A DNA stretch of 64,000 bases from positions 485,302 to 549,301 of the forward strand of contig NZ_JAIMBY010000002.1 of the NCBI RefSeq assembly GCF_026191915.1. Direction: 5' to 3'. Below, piece after piece: positions 46,850 to 55,136 of the stretch; position 1 is the stretch's first letter, and each line of letters begins with the position of its first letter. The position numbers and the translations under genes are program-made. Source of the stretch: Acidiphilium sp. PA. Its GTDB lineage: Bacteria; Pseudomonadota; Alphaproteobacteria; Acetobacterales; Acetobacteraceae. A model generated the notes under the pieces. The model made no database searches. It was not told where the DNA came from and saw only the letters and a program-made list of their open reading frames with translations.

Positions 46850-46915
46850 TGTTTCCTCCTTGATGACTTTGTCGTTGATTATTGATTGAATACAGCTTTG
46901 TCGAACGTCTGACAA

Positions 46916-47332
46916 TCAGGAACGATCGGGCGCCGCCTCCTCGGCCAGCAGGTCCGCAATCGCCTGATCCTCTTTCGAGGTAAGGCCGCTGATCCCGATC
47001 GCGCCGATCGGGCGGCGGTTGCAGCGGATCACCGCACCGCCCGGCAGCGCGGTCAGGCGTGGATCGCAGAAATAGGCAGGTGCGATGTTTTCGCGATGAA
47101 TGCGCGCCAGAAACTCGCTCGTGCTGACACCCATGCGCGCCGCCGAGTACGCCTTGCCCTGCGCAATTTCGATGCCGCGCACCGGCGCCCCGTCCGCCCG
47201 GGCAAACGCGATCAGAAAGCCATCGGCATCGCAGATCGAAACACAGATCGGCCGATCGCCGTAATCGGCTGAAGCAATCCCGATCGCCCGGACCACAAGG
47301 CTTTGCGCGTGTTCCCGCCCGATCCGGTCCAT
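46916..47332 (-). CDS. GlcG/HbpS-like (DUF336) protein
   Basis: The product has 138 residues from ATG 47332; a TTG four codons before overlaps the MFS stop. The family marks are D-A-D-G-F-L-I-A-F-A-R-A-D-G-A, K-A-Y-S-A-A, L-P-G-G-A-V-I and I-G-A-I-G-I-S-G-L-T-S-K-E-D. Members are small cytoplasmic or exported proteins; HbpS of Streptomyces binds heme. Many others, like GlcG, lie in carbon-source operons and have no known activity. This one has no signal peptide. It is coupled to the MFS gene upstream and sits 66 bases before the binding-protein gene. Confidence 0.83.
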   Translation of the reverse strand: MDRIGREHAQSLVVRAIGIASADYGDRPICVSICDADGFLIAFARADGAPVRGIEIAQGKAYSAARMGVSTSEFLARIHRENIAPAYFCDPRLTALPGGAVIRCNRRPIGAIGISGLTSKEDQAIADLLAEEAAPDRS

Positions 47333-47333
47333 C

Positions 47334-48635
47334 TCAAACGGCAACGCCGCGGTCGATCTGCGCGGTCGTGATCGGATGTTTCACGATCAGCAGATAGGCA
47401 CCCGCCGAGAAGACACTGACCACAGACCCGACCACAAGAGCCAGAACGAACGATCCGGTGCCGGCGACAATCAGGCCCGTCACGGTCGGTGCCAGCGCAC
47501 CGCCGAGATAGCCACCGAAGTTCTGCATGGCACCGACCGAGGCCGTCAGATTGGGCGGCACGGCAACCGAGCTGAGCGCCCAGGCGCATGTGCTGGTGAT
47601 GTAGAGCAGAAAAATCGCCGCGGATATGAAGGCAATCGCCAGGTCGTTGCTGGTCACATACGCCGCGGCAAGCGTAAAGCCCGCGGTCCCGATCAAGGCG
47701 ATGCCCGCGGGGTAGCGCCGGCTGTTGATCGGCGAGATCCCGCGCCTGACGAGCACATCGGCAAGGTAGCCGCCGCACAACGACCCGACCACGCCCCACG
47801 CAAACGGAATCGCGGCGGCGATCCCGGTGTATTTCACACTCATATGCCGCTGGATCTCGAAATAGCCCGGCAGCCAGGCGAAATAGATCCAGGTCATGTA
47901 AATGCAGCCGAAATAGCCGAGAATCATGCCCCACGTCGTCCGGAAACCGAACAGCATCCGCCACTCGCGAAATGTCATCTGGTGGCGTTGCCCCACATCG
48001 TCGCCCTGGGTGCGATATTGGTTTTCCTCGGCCGTCAGCGTCACATCGCGCGGATTGCGGTACACCGTGAACCACAGGGCGGCGACCAGAAGTCCGGCGA
48101 TCCCCATGATGATGAACATCCAGCGCCATCCGAAATTGAGCATCAGCACGGTCAGCAACGGCACCCCGAGTGCGGTACCGAGCGGGCCGGCCGTGTTCCA
48201 GATGCCCGATGACAATCCACGATCACGGGGGTTGAACCAGTCGCGCGTAACGCGGCTGGCGGAGGGAAACTGCGGCGCCTCGCCGATGCCGAGCGCGATG
48301 CGGGCGACATAAAACTGACCGAAACTGCTAACCAGCCCGCTGACGACCTGGGCGAGCGACCATAACGACAAGCCGATCGTCAGCATCCAACGCGGGCGGA
48401 ACTTATCGACCAGTGCACCCATCGGCAGCTGCGCGAAAGCATAGGACCACAAAAATGCCGAAAGCAGAAAACCCATATCAGCGACCGACAGTCCAAGATC
48501 ATGCCGTATGAGCGGATTCCCGACAGCTAAAGTCGCCCTGTCGATGTAATTCACAGCGCCAGAAATCACGAGCATTACTAGAGCCGTCTTTTGGATTTTC
48601 TTGATACGCGGCGTGGCAGTTATCGTTGCGGACAT
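47334..48635 (-). CDS. MFS transporter, anion:cation symporter family (sugar-acid type)
   Basis: The product has 433 residues and twelve membrane segments. The family marks of the galactonate/glucarate/tartrate transporters are seen: N-Y-I-D-R-A-T-L-A in helix 1, the R-P-R-W loop after helix 2, and G-I-G-E-A-P-Q-F-P-S-A-S-R-V with D-W-F-N-P-R-D-R-G after helix 4. The likely function is proton-coupled uptake of a sugar acid. Together with the ABC system downstream this gives the island two entry routes, perhaps for a sugar and its acid. Confidence 0.9.
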   Translation of the reverse strand: MSATITATPRIKKIQKTALVMLVISGAVNYIDRATLAVGNPLIRHDLGLSVADMGFLLSAFLWSYAFAQLPMGALVDKFRPRWMLTIGLSLWSLAQVVSGLVSSFGQFYVARIALGIGEAPQFPSASRVTRDWFNPRDRGLSSGIWNTAGPLGTALGVPLLTVLMLNFGWRWMFIIMGIAGLLVAALWFTVYRNPRDVTLTAEENQYRTQGDDVGQRHQMTFREWRMLFGFRTTWGMILGYFGCIYMTWIYFAWLPGYFEIQRHMSVKYTGIAAAIPFAWGVVGSLCGGYLADVLVRRGISPINSRRYPAGIALIGTAGFTLAAAYVTSNDLAIAFISAAIFLLYITSTCAWALSSVAVPPNLTASVGAMQNFGGYLGGALAPTVTGLIVAGTGSFVLALVVGSVVSVFSAGAYLLIVKHPITTAQIDRGVAV

Positions 48636-48716
48636 TACTCAATTTCCTCAATTTTTTATTTTTCAGCATTATCATTGCGCGGAATCGTCAGACAAGGCAC
48701 CAACGCTTCAGCGCAA

Positions 48717-48730
48717 TTTTGCATGCAAAA
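48717..48730. promoter_or_regulatory. Perfect 14-base palindrome upstream of the MFS gene
   Basis: TTTTGCATGCAAAA lies in the 145-base gap between the SMP-30 gene and the MFS gene, 82 bases before the MFS start. It has the shape of a LacI- or GntR-type operator. No second copy was noticed in the window. Confidence 0.4.
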
Positions 48731-48780
48731 CTGCCCGAAGCCGCGCAGAAGTCAAGCGAAATTGCCGATTTTTATGCGCC

Positions 48781-49725
48781 CTACCCCCCCATCGCGCCCC
48801 GCGCGTTGACGTAGAGCGCGTAAACCGAATGGCTGGCAGCCATGAACAGACGATTTCGCATCCGCCCGCCGAAGCAGATATTCGCACAACGCTCCGGCAG
48901 CGCGATGCGCCCGATCGGCGCGCCGCCCGGATTGAAGACCATCACACCGTCAAGCGCCGCCGATCCCATGCCCCAGCCGGCCCATACGTTGCCATCGGTG
49001 TCGCAGCGGATTCCATCCGGCGTCCCGCCCGGCCCGGCATCGACGAACAGGCGGTCATTGCCCAGGCGGGTGGCGGTCTCGACATCGAACACCCGGATTC
49101 TGCGGTGCGGCACGCCGCGCGATTCGACCACATAGAGGCGATCTTCCGCAGGAGAGAACGCGAGCCCGTTCGGCCCCAGCACGTCATCGGCGACAATGGT
49201 GATCGCGCCCGACTGTCCGTCGATCCGATAGACGTTGGCGTTGAGTTCCTGGGGTGCAATGGTGCCTTCATAATGGCTCATCAGGCCGAACGGCGGATCG
49301 GTAAACCAGATGCTGCCATCGGATTTCACCACGACATCGTTCGGCGAATTGAGCCGCTTGCCCTCGAATCGATCGGCGAGCACGGTGATGGTGCCATCGT
49401 GCTCGGTGCGGACCACGCGCCGCGCACCATGCTCGCAGGTGATCAGACGGCCCTGGCGATCGCGCGTGTTGCCGTTGGCGTAATTGCCCTGGCGAAATAC
49501 CGAAACAGAGCCATCGGTCTCATCCCATCGCATCATCCGATCGTTCGGGATATCGCTCCATAGCAAGAACCGCCCATCCCCGAACCAGACCGGGCCTTCC
49601 GCCCAGCGACAGCCCGTGGCAAGGCGTTCGACCGATGCGCTGAACACGCGATAGCGCGCAAAACTGGGGTCGAGCGTTTCAATCGCCGGATCGGGATAGC
49701 GGAGCGATGGTTGCCAGATGTCCAT
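48781..49725 (-). CDS. SMP-30/gluconolactonase family lactonase
   Basis: The product has 314 residues from the ATG at 49725, with AAGGAAG upstream. It is a six-bladed propeller with the metal ligands in W-A-E-G-P-V-W (Glu), N-S-P-N-D-V-V (Asn), G-P-N-G-L-A-F-S (Asn) and G-T-P-D-G-I-R-C-D (Asp). It opens sugar 1,5- or 1,4-lactones to aldonates. It is the first gene of the minus-strand operon and is divergent from the RraA/dehydratase row, so it links lactone formation to the dehydration step. There is no signal peptide. Confidence 0.9.
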   Translation of the reverse strand: MDIWQPSLRYPDPAIETLDPSFARYRVFSASVERLATGCRWAEGPVWFGDGRFLLWSDIPNDRMMRWDETDGSVSVFRQGNYANGNTRDRQGRLITCEHGARRVVRTEHDGTITVLADRFEGKRLNSPNDVVVKSDGSIWFTDPPFGLMSHYEGTIAPQELNANVYRIDGQSGAITIVADDVLGPNGLAFSPAEDRLYVVESRGVPHRRIRVFDVETATRLGNDRLFVDAGPGGTPDGIRCDTDGNVWAGWGMGSAALDGVMVFNPGGAPIGRIALPERCANICFGGRMRNRLFMAASHSVYALYVNARGAMGG

Positions 49726-49764
49726 GGTTGAGCTTCCTTGATGCCGCCCGATTGCACAATACGG

Positions 49765-49794
49765 CGGTTGGTGATTTGAATGCAGGATCAACCG
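49765..49794. promoter_or_regulatory. Inverted repeat in the divergent control region of the sugar-acid island
   Basis: CGGTTG and CAACCG are separated by 18 bases. They lie in the 191-base region from which the lactonase and RraA operons diverge. This is a possible shared operator, a weak call by eye. Confidence 0.3.
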
Positions 49795-49916
49795 GATATA
49801 AATAATCCGCAACAGCCCCGTCGACCAAACCATCCGAAAGCCGAGGAAACCACCATGCATCATGCCCGGAACAACCGGAACGCGCCCCTGCCCTCTCTTG
49901 GTTCGGAGCCCGCCCG

Positions 49917-50621
49917 ATGAACCTCGATGCGGCGGCGATCGCCACACTCGCGGATGTCTCGACCGCCACGATCACCACGGTCCTGCTCAAAAAGGGCCTG
50001 CGCAACATCTGGCTGCGCGGCACCATACCGCTCCGCAAGGGTCAGCCCCGGCTGGTCGGTCCCGCCTTCACCCTGCGCTTCGTCCCGGCCCGTGAAGATC
50101 TGGCGACACCGGAATCCTGGAGTTCGCCACGCTCCACCCGCGGCGCGATCGAGGATATGCCGGCCGGCTGCATCGCCGTGGTCGATGCCATGGGCATCAC
50201 CGATGCCGGTATTTTCGGCGATATTCTCTGCGCACGCATGCGCCAGCGCGGCGTCGCCGCGTTGATCACCGATGGCGTGGTCCGCGACCTGGCGGGGGTG
50301 CTCGGCACCGGCCTGCCGGTCTGGTGCCGCGGGGCCGCCGCACCGCCCTCGGTCGCAGGACTGACCTTCGTTGCCTGGCAGGAGCCGATCGCGTGCGGCG
50401 GCGTCGCAGTGTTTCCCGACGATGTCATCGTGGCGGACGATGACGGTGCGGTGGTCATCCCCGCGGCACTGCTCGACCATGTGCTGGACCACGGCCCGGA
50501 GCAGGAACGGCTGGAGGCCTGGATCATGCGCGAGGTGGAAGCCGGCGTGCCGCTCCCGGGTCTCTACCCCGCCAATGCCGAAACCAAGGCCCGGTACGAG
50601 GCATTCAAGGCCGGCGCATGA
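49917..50621 (+). CDS. RraA/HMG-CHA aldolase family protein
   Basis: The product has 234 residues. The RraA fold has the family metal/substrate motif G-D-I-L-C-A-R-M (D102) and I-T-D-G-V-V-R-D (R123, D124). R and D are the residues that bind Mg and the pyruvate part in class II HMG/CHA aldolases, so an enzyme rather than a plain RNase E inhibitor is expected. It may split a 2-keto acid into pyruvate and an aldehyde, or decarboxylate oxaloacetate. The stop overlaps the dehydratase start (ATGA), making a coupled step order. Confidence 0.85.
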   Translation: MNLDAAAIATLADVSTATITTVLLKKGLRNIWLRGTIPLRKGQPRLVGPAFTLRFVPAREDLATPESWSSPRSTRGAIEDMPAGCIAVVDAMGITDAGIFGDILCARMRQRGVAALITDGVVRDLAGVLGTGLPVWCRGAAAPPSVAGLTFVAWQEPIACGGVAVFPDDVIVADDDGAVVIPAALLDHVLDHGPEQERLEAWIMREVEAGVPLPGLYPANAETKARYEAFKAGA

Positions 50622-52333
50622 GCGGGCTCAAAAAGGGCCTGACCAGTTACGGCGATGCCGGGTTTTCGTTGTTCCTGCGCAAGGCCTTCATCAAGGCGAT
50701 GGGCTACTCGGACGATGCGCTGGAGCGGCCGATCGTCGGCATCACCAATACCTACAGCGACTACAACCCGTGCCACGGCAACGTGCCCGACCTGATCGAG
50801 AGTGCCAAGCGCGGCGTGATGCTGGCGGGCGGCTTGCCGATGGTGTTTCCCACCATCAGCATCCACGAGAGTTTCGCCCACCCCACCTCGATGTTCCTGC
50901 GCAACCTGATGGCGATGGACACCGAGGAAATGATCCGCGCCCAGCCGATGGATGCGGTCATGGTGATCGGCGGGTGCGACAAGACGCTGCCGGCCCAGAT
51001 CATGGGCGCCGCCAGTGCTGCTCTGCCGATGATCGTGGTGCCGACCGGCCCGATGGTGGTGGGGCACCACAAGGGCGAGGTGCTGGGCGCCTGCACCGAT
51101 TGCCGGCGGCTGTGGGGCCAGCATCGCGCCGGCGCGATCGATGCCGCGGAAATCGAGATCATCAGCGGCCGCCTGGCCCCATCGGTCGGTACCTGCATGG
51201 TCATGGGCACCGCAAGCACGATGGCCTGCATGATCGAGGCGCTCGGCCTGTCGTTGCCGATGGCCGCAACCGCCCCGGCGGTCCATGCCGAGCGGCGCCG
51301 CATCGCCGAAGCCAGCGGCAGGCAGGCCGTCGCCCTGGCCAGGAACGGCGGTCCGGGACCGGGCGCCATCATGACCCCGGCGGCGGTCCGCAACGCGCTG
51401 GTCGTGCTGCAGGCGATCGGCGGTTCCACCAACGGCATCATCCACCTGACCGCGATGGCCGGCCGCGTCGGCGTTCCGGTCGATCTGGCGGCACTCGATG
51501 AACTGGGCCGAACGGTACCGGTGCTGGTCGATCTGAAACCATCCGGCGCGCATTACATGGAGCATCTGCACCATGCCGGCGGCGTGCCGGCGCTGCTGCG
51601 CGAACTGGCGCCGCTGCTGGACATGACCTGCCGGACAGTCGGCGGCGCAACCCTTGCCGAGGTCGCGGCCGGCGCCGAGACCGTGCCGGACCAGACGGTG
51701 ATCAGGCCGCGCAACGGCCCGTTGAAAACCAGCGGCGCGATCGCCGTGCTGTTCGGCAATCTGGCGCCGCGCGGGGCGGTGATCAAGCAATCCGCCGCCT
51801 CAACGGCGTTGCTCCAGCACGAGGGTCGGGCGGTGGTCTTCGAGTCCACCGCCGATCTGGCGGCGCGGATCGACCGTGACGATCTCGACGTGACGGCGGA
51901 CGACATCCTGGTGCTGCGCAATGCCGGCCCGATCGGTGCGCCCGGCATGCCCGAGGCCGGGTATCTGCCGATCCCCCTGAAACTCGCCCGCGCCGGCGTC
52001 AAGGACATGGTGCGCCTGTCCGATGCGCGGATGAGCGGCACGGCCTTCGGCACCATCGTGCTGCATATCACGCCCGAGGCCGCAATCGGCGGGCCACTGG
52101 CACTGGTCCGCAGCGGTGACCGGATCCGGCTCGATGTCGCGGCACGGCGGATCGATCTGCTGGTCGACGATGACGAACTTGCCGCGCGGCGGGCGGCCTG
52201 GCCGTCAGCCCCGCGCGCACGCGTGCCGGCCGTGCGCGGCTATGCCAGACTGTTCGAGGCCAGCGTGCTGCAGGCCGACCAGGGCTGTGATTTCGATTTT
52301 CTGCTGAACGCAATGCCGGGAGACGACCAATGA
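50618..52333 (+). CDS. IlvD/Edd family dehydratase, sugar-acid type
   Basis: The product has 571 residues. The cluster cysteines are C52 (N-P-C-H-G), C120 (I-G-G-C-D-K-T-L-P-A) and C193 (V-G-T-C-M-V-M-G-T-A). It differs clearly from the other family member at 6023-7747: N-P-C-H versus A-H-C-H, and an added C-T-D-C pair at 159-162. It would dehydrate an aldonate to a 2-keto-3-deoxy-aldonate. A dihydroxy-acid dehydratase role is unlikely from the neighbours. It is coupled at both ends by 4-base overlaps to the RraA and dehydrogenase genes. Confidence 0.87.
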   Translation: MSGLKKGLTSYGDAGFSLFLRKAFIKAMGYSDDALERPIVGITNTYSDYNPCHGNVPDLIESAKRGVMLAGGLPMVFPTISIHESFAHPTSMFLRNLMAMDTEEMIRAQPMDAVMVIGGCDKTLPAQIMGAASAALPMIVVPTGPMVVGHHKGEVLGACTDCRRLWGQHRAGAIDAAEIEIISGRLAPSVGTCMVMGTASTMACMIEALGLSLPMAATAPAVHAERRRIAEASGRQAVALARNGGPGPGAIMTPAAVRNALVVLQAIGGSTNGIIHLTAMAGRVGVPVDLAALDELGRTVPVLVDLKPSGAHYMEHLHHAGGVPALLRELAPLLDMTCRTVGGATLAEVAAGAETVPDQTVIRPRNGPLKTSGAIAVLFGNLAPRGAVIKQSAASTALLQHEGRAVVFESTADLAARIDRDDLDVTADDILVLRNAGPIGAPGMPEAGYLPIPLKLARAGVKDMVRLSDARMSGTAFGTIVLHITPEAAIGGPLALVRSGDRIRLDVAARRIDLLVDDDELAARRAAWPSAPRARVPAVRGYARLFEASVLQADQGCDFDFLLNAMPGDDQ

Positions 52334-53289
52334 GCAAGGCTGCAAAAATTCTGAGTCTCGGGGCGATCATGCCGATCGTCGATGAAGCGCTTGACGCCCG
52401 GTTCGAGGTGTTCCGGGATACCGATACCGCGCTTGACGAGATCATCGGCGCCCATGGCGATGAGATCCGCGCGATCGTGACGCGCGGCCGCAGTCCGACA
52501 AACGAAGCATTGATGGCCCGCCTGCCGAAGCTCGAGTTGATCGCGAATTTCGGGGTCGGCTACGACAGTATCGACGCAGCGGCGGCCGCCCGGCGCGGGA
52601 TTGTGGTGACCAATACGCCGGATGTGCTGAACGACGAGATGGGCGACTTCACGGTAGGGCTGCTGCTGGCGACGGTGCGCGCCCTGCCGCAGGCGGAGCG
52701 GCATCTCCGCGCCGGTCACTGGCTCGATCGGCCGTTTCCGCTCGGCAACACGCTGCGGGGCCGCAGCATTGGCATCGCCGGAATGGGGCGAATCGGCCGG
52801 GTCATCGCCAGGCGACTGTCCGGCTTCGATGTGCCCATTTCCTATCACGCTCGGAATCGTGTTCCAGACGTCGCCTATCCGCACTATCCGGATCTGAAAG
52901 CGCTCGCCGCCGCGGTGGACGTTCTGATCGTCGTGCTGCCCGGCGGCGCCGCGACCCGCAACATCGTGGATGCCGAAATCCTCAAAGCCCTCGGACCCGA
53001 CGGCATCCTGATCAATGTTGCGCGGGGCTCGGTGGTCGATGAGCCCGCGCTGATCCAGGCCCTGCGCGACAAGACGATCCTCGCCGCCGGGATCGACGTG
53101 TTCGCCGCCGAACCGCATGTGCCGGCCGAACTGATCGCGATGGACCATGTCGTGCTGGTCCCGCATGTCGGAACCGCAACCCACCACACGCGCGGGCTGA
53201 TGGCCAATCTGGTCATCGAGAACATAATCTCGTGGTTCAGCGGTCATGGCGCCGTGACGCCGGTGTCTGAGACGCCACAACGGCGGTGA
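52330..53289 (+). CDS. D-2-hydroxyacid dehydrogenase (glyoxylate/hydroxypyruvate reductase-like)
   Basis: The product has 319 residues. The NAD(P)-binding motif is G-M-G-R-I-G at 151-156, and the next strand ends Y-H-A-R-N-R, a basic pocket that favours NADP. The catalytic set is R232 (N-V-A-R-G-S), E261 (A-A-E-P) and H279 (V-P-H-V-G-T-A-T). The fit is best with the glyoxylate/hydroxypyruvate reductase group. In the island it could reduce the aldehyde-acid or hydroxypyruvate made after aldol cleavage. It is the last gene of the plus-strand row. Confidence 0.88.
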   Translation: MSKAAKILSLGAIMPIVDEALDARFEVFRDTDTALDEIIGAHGDEIRAIVTRGRSPTNEALMARLPKLELIANFGVGYDSIDAAAAARRGIVVTNTPDVLNDEMGDFTVGLLLATVRALPQAERHLRAGHWLDRPFPLGNTLRGRSIGIAGMGRIGRVIARRLSGFDVPISYHARNRVPDVAYPHYPDLKALAAAVDVLIVVLPGGAATRNIVDAEILKALGPDGILINVARGSVVDEPALIQALRDKTILAAGIDVFAAEPHVPAELIAMDHVVLVPHVGTATHHTRGLMANLVIENIISWFSGHGAVTPVSETPQRR

Positions 53290-53951
53290 TGGCGGCCGAT
53301 CGTCGCGAAATCGTCTTGAAATCAAATTATCGTGATGATCGGCTCCAGCACGGCGCCGATCATGATCACGTGTGCCATTCTGAAACGCAGAATCCTGGTC
53401 CGTCGGCCACAACTGCGGCGCGGCTCTACACCGAAGACCCGCTCAAACGCCCGATCAATTTTTTGGCATTTGAACACTGACGTATTTACGGCAGGTCGAT
53501 CCCCGATGATCGGAACTGATATCGTTTCTTAATATCGGCCTGCACCGCGCTCTTTCAGTACAATAATTCTACCACCGGGGCACCGAGATCGGTGCACCTA
53601 GCCAATGGTTGCTCAATCGAGCCCTATCCATTTTTTTATTTGATCGCGCGCAGATCAAGAAAATTTCTACATTATTCTAGAATTTTATGATTCGGAGATT
53701 CTGAGCCAATTTCATAGGCTTGCTGACATATCACGGCATTTTCGTGATGAACGGCGAATGTTTCTTGACATGAGACCTCGATCCGAAACGAACTCGCAAC
53801 ATTCGAATTTATTGAAAAAATTGAGCTAGTTTAAACAATAGTATGTTTAATATAACGTATCACACAACTTCCCCGCGTATTCTACCAACTATCCCTTAGG
53901 ATATTTGGGGAATGTCAGCCCACCCCGCTCCTCTGAAGGATCACGAAACCG
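53290..53951. other. Long AT-rich noncoding region before the desaturase
   Basis: This region of 662 bases has no supported gene; two 60-codon frames at 53286-53532 have no family likeness. From about 53600 to 53900 the A/T content is far above the window average. It holds a -35-like TTGACA at 53765-53770, a dyad at 53831-53850 and several A/T runs. It is unusually long for a leader in this gene-dense window. Confidence 0.5.
53831..53850. promoter_or_regulatory. Dyad symmetry upstream of the desaturase gene
   Basis: TTAAACA-atagta-TGTTTAA has perfect 7-base arms and a 6-base spacer, 102 bases before the desaturase ATG, in a place where a promoter would be expected. The form suits a TetR-like lipid regulator. 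Confidence 0.5.
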
Positions 53952-55136
53952 ATGCACGTAACAAACGAACAAATCAGGCCCGCATCTGTCGAACTCGGCG
54001 TTCCCCTGCGGAATGATCCCCGGGTGGACATGGCCCTTTATCTGCCCCGATTTATCCAACCCTTCCTTACTTGGTTGACCGCCAAGCCGGCACCCGGTGA
54101 AGTAACGAAACCGCGACGACCGGTCACATATGTAAGCGAGGCGATCGGCCTGACTGTGGGCGGTACGATCGTTTCTGCCCTAGCGCTCGAATGGGGGCAT
54201 CCGGGAACACCCTGGTTCTGGATCGCCCTGTTCGCCGGTCTCCTGGCAACCTCCTCCGGGCTGGGTCTGTTCCAGGTCGTGATCTTCCATCATTGTTCGC
54301 ACGGAACCGTCTTCAGTACCCGCGCGGCCAACCGGCTGATCGGACGGATGATATCGGCCATTCTCCTGTTCAAGCATTTCGACCTTTATCAGAAGGAACA
54401 CATGCTTCATCACAACGCCAACAAACTCTTCACCGATGATGACGAATTCACCGATTTCGTCGTCGGCATCTGCGATCTGCGCACCGCGCTGGACCGCCGC
54501 GCGCTCTGGCGGCACCTGGTCTTGCTGCTGGTCTCCCCCTGGTTTCACGCACGGTTTCTCTCCAAGCGGATCAAGGGCAGCCTGAATTCCTTCGAGCGTT
54601 CACACAATCTGATCGGCATCGTCTTCTGGGCGAGCCTGCTGATCGGAGCGGCGCTGACCCATACGCTGACGATCGTCCTGATCGCCTGGGTCCTGCCGTT
54701 AACCATCCTCCTGCAGATTGCGACGGTGTTTCGCATTCTATGCGAGCATCGCCTGCCCTCGATCGAGATCATCGACCAGCGTGGCAAGCAGCTGATCTGT
54801 GAAGCGACCGCGGGTGTGTTCCCCGGCGATTTTCCGCCGCGGCGCGACGCACGCAACCTGGGTGGTGCGCTGGCGTGGGCCGCATGGTGGGCGAACATGC
54901 TGACGGTGCAGTTGTTCGTGCGCCTGTTCGTACTGGTGGGCGATGCGCCCTGCCACGATTTTCATCATCGCCGGCCTGGCAAGCGCTGGACCAATTACGT
55001 GCACGCGCGGCAATCCGACCTCGATGCCGGCTGCCCCGGGTTTCCGGCCAATTACATCGAAACCTGGGGCTTGTTCCGTGCGGTCGATGAAAACTTCGCC
55101 GCCATGGCCCGCGCACCGGCCGATTTGTTCGGCTAG
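53952..55136 (+). CDS. Membrane fatty-acid desaturase family protein
   Basis: The product has 394 residues. Three histidine boxes bind the di-iron centre: H-H-C-S-H (113-117), H-M-L-H-H (150-154) and C-H-D-F-H-H (334-339). There are about four membrane segments between 65 and 140 and between 225 and 330. The third box, with H-D-F-H-H-R-R-P, is like that of acyl-lipid or beta-carotene ketolase/hydroxylase-like members, so the substrate (fatty acyl chain or other lipid) is open. Its stop codon overlaps the stop of the histidine kinase on the other strand by CTAG (55133-55136). Confidence 0.85.
   Translation: MHVTNEQIRPASVELGVPLRNDPRVDMALYLPRFIQPFLTWLTAKPAPGEVTKPRRPVTYVSEAIGLTVGGTIVSALALEWGHPGTPWFWIALFAGLLATSSGLGLFQVVIFHHCSHGTVFSTRAANRLIGRMISAILLFKHFDLYQKEHMLHHNANKLFTDDDEFTDFVVGICDLRTALDRRALWRHLVLLLVSPWFHARFLSKRIKGSLNSFERSHNLIGIVFWASLLIGAALTHTLTIVLIAWVLPLTILLQIATVFRILCEHRLPSIEIIDQRGKQLICEATAGVFPGDFPPRRDARNLGGALAWAAWWANMLTVQLFVRLFVLVGDAPCHDFHHRRPGKRWTNYVHARQSDLDAGCPGFPANYIETWGLFRAVDENFAAMARAPADLFG

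Noticed and set aside
53335..53380. Imperfect inverted repeat with GTGATGATCGG and CCGATCATGATCAC as possible terminator
   Set aside because: The arms differ by three bases, there is no T-run, and the spacer is long. Too weak to call.
53286..53532. Two small frames after the hydroxyacid dehydrogenase
   Set aside because: No family likeness. They lie at the beginning of a long AT-rich noncoding region and overlap each other.
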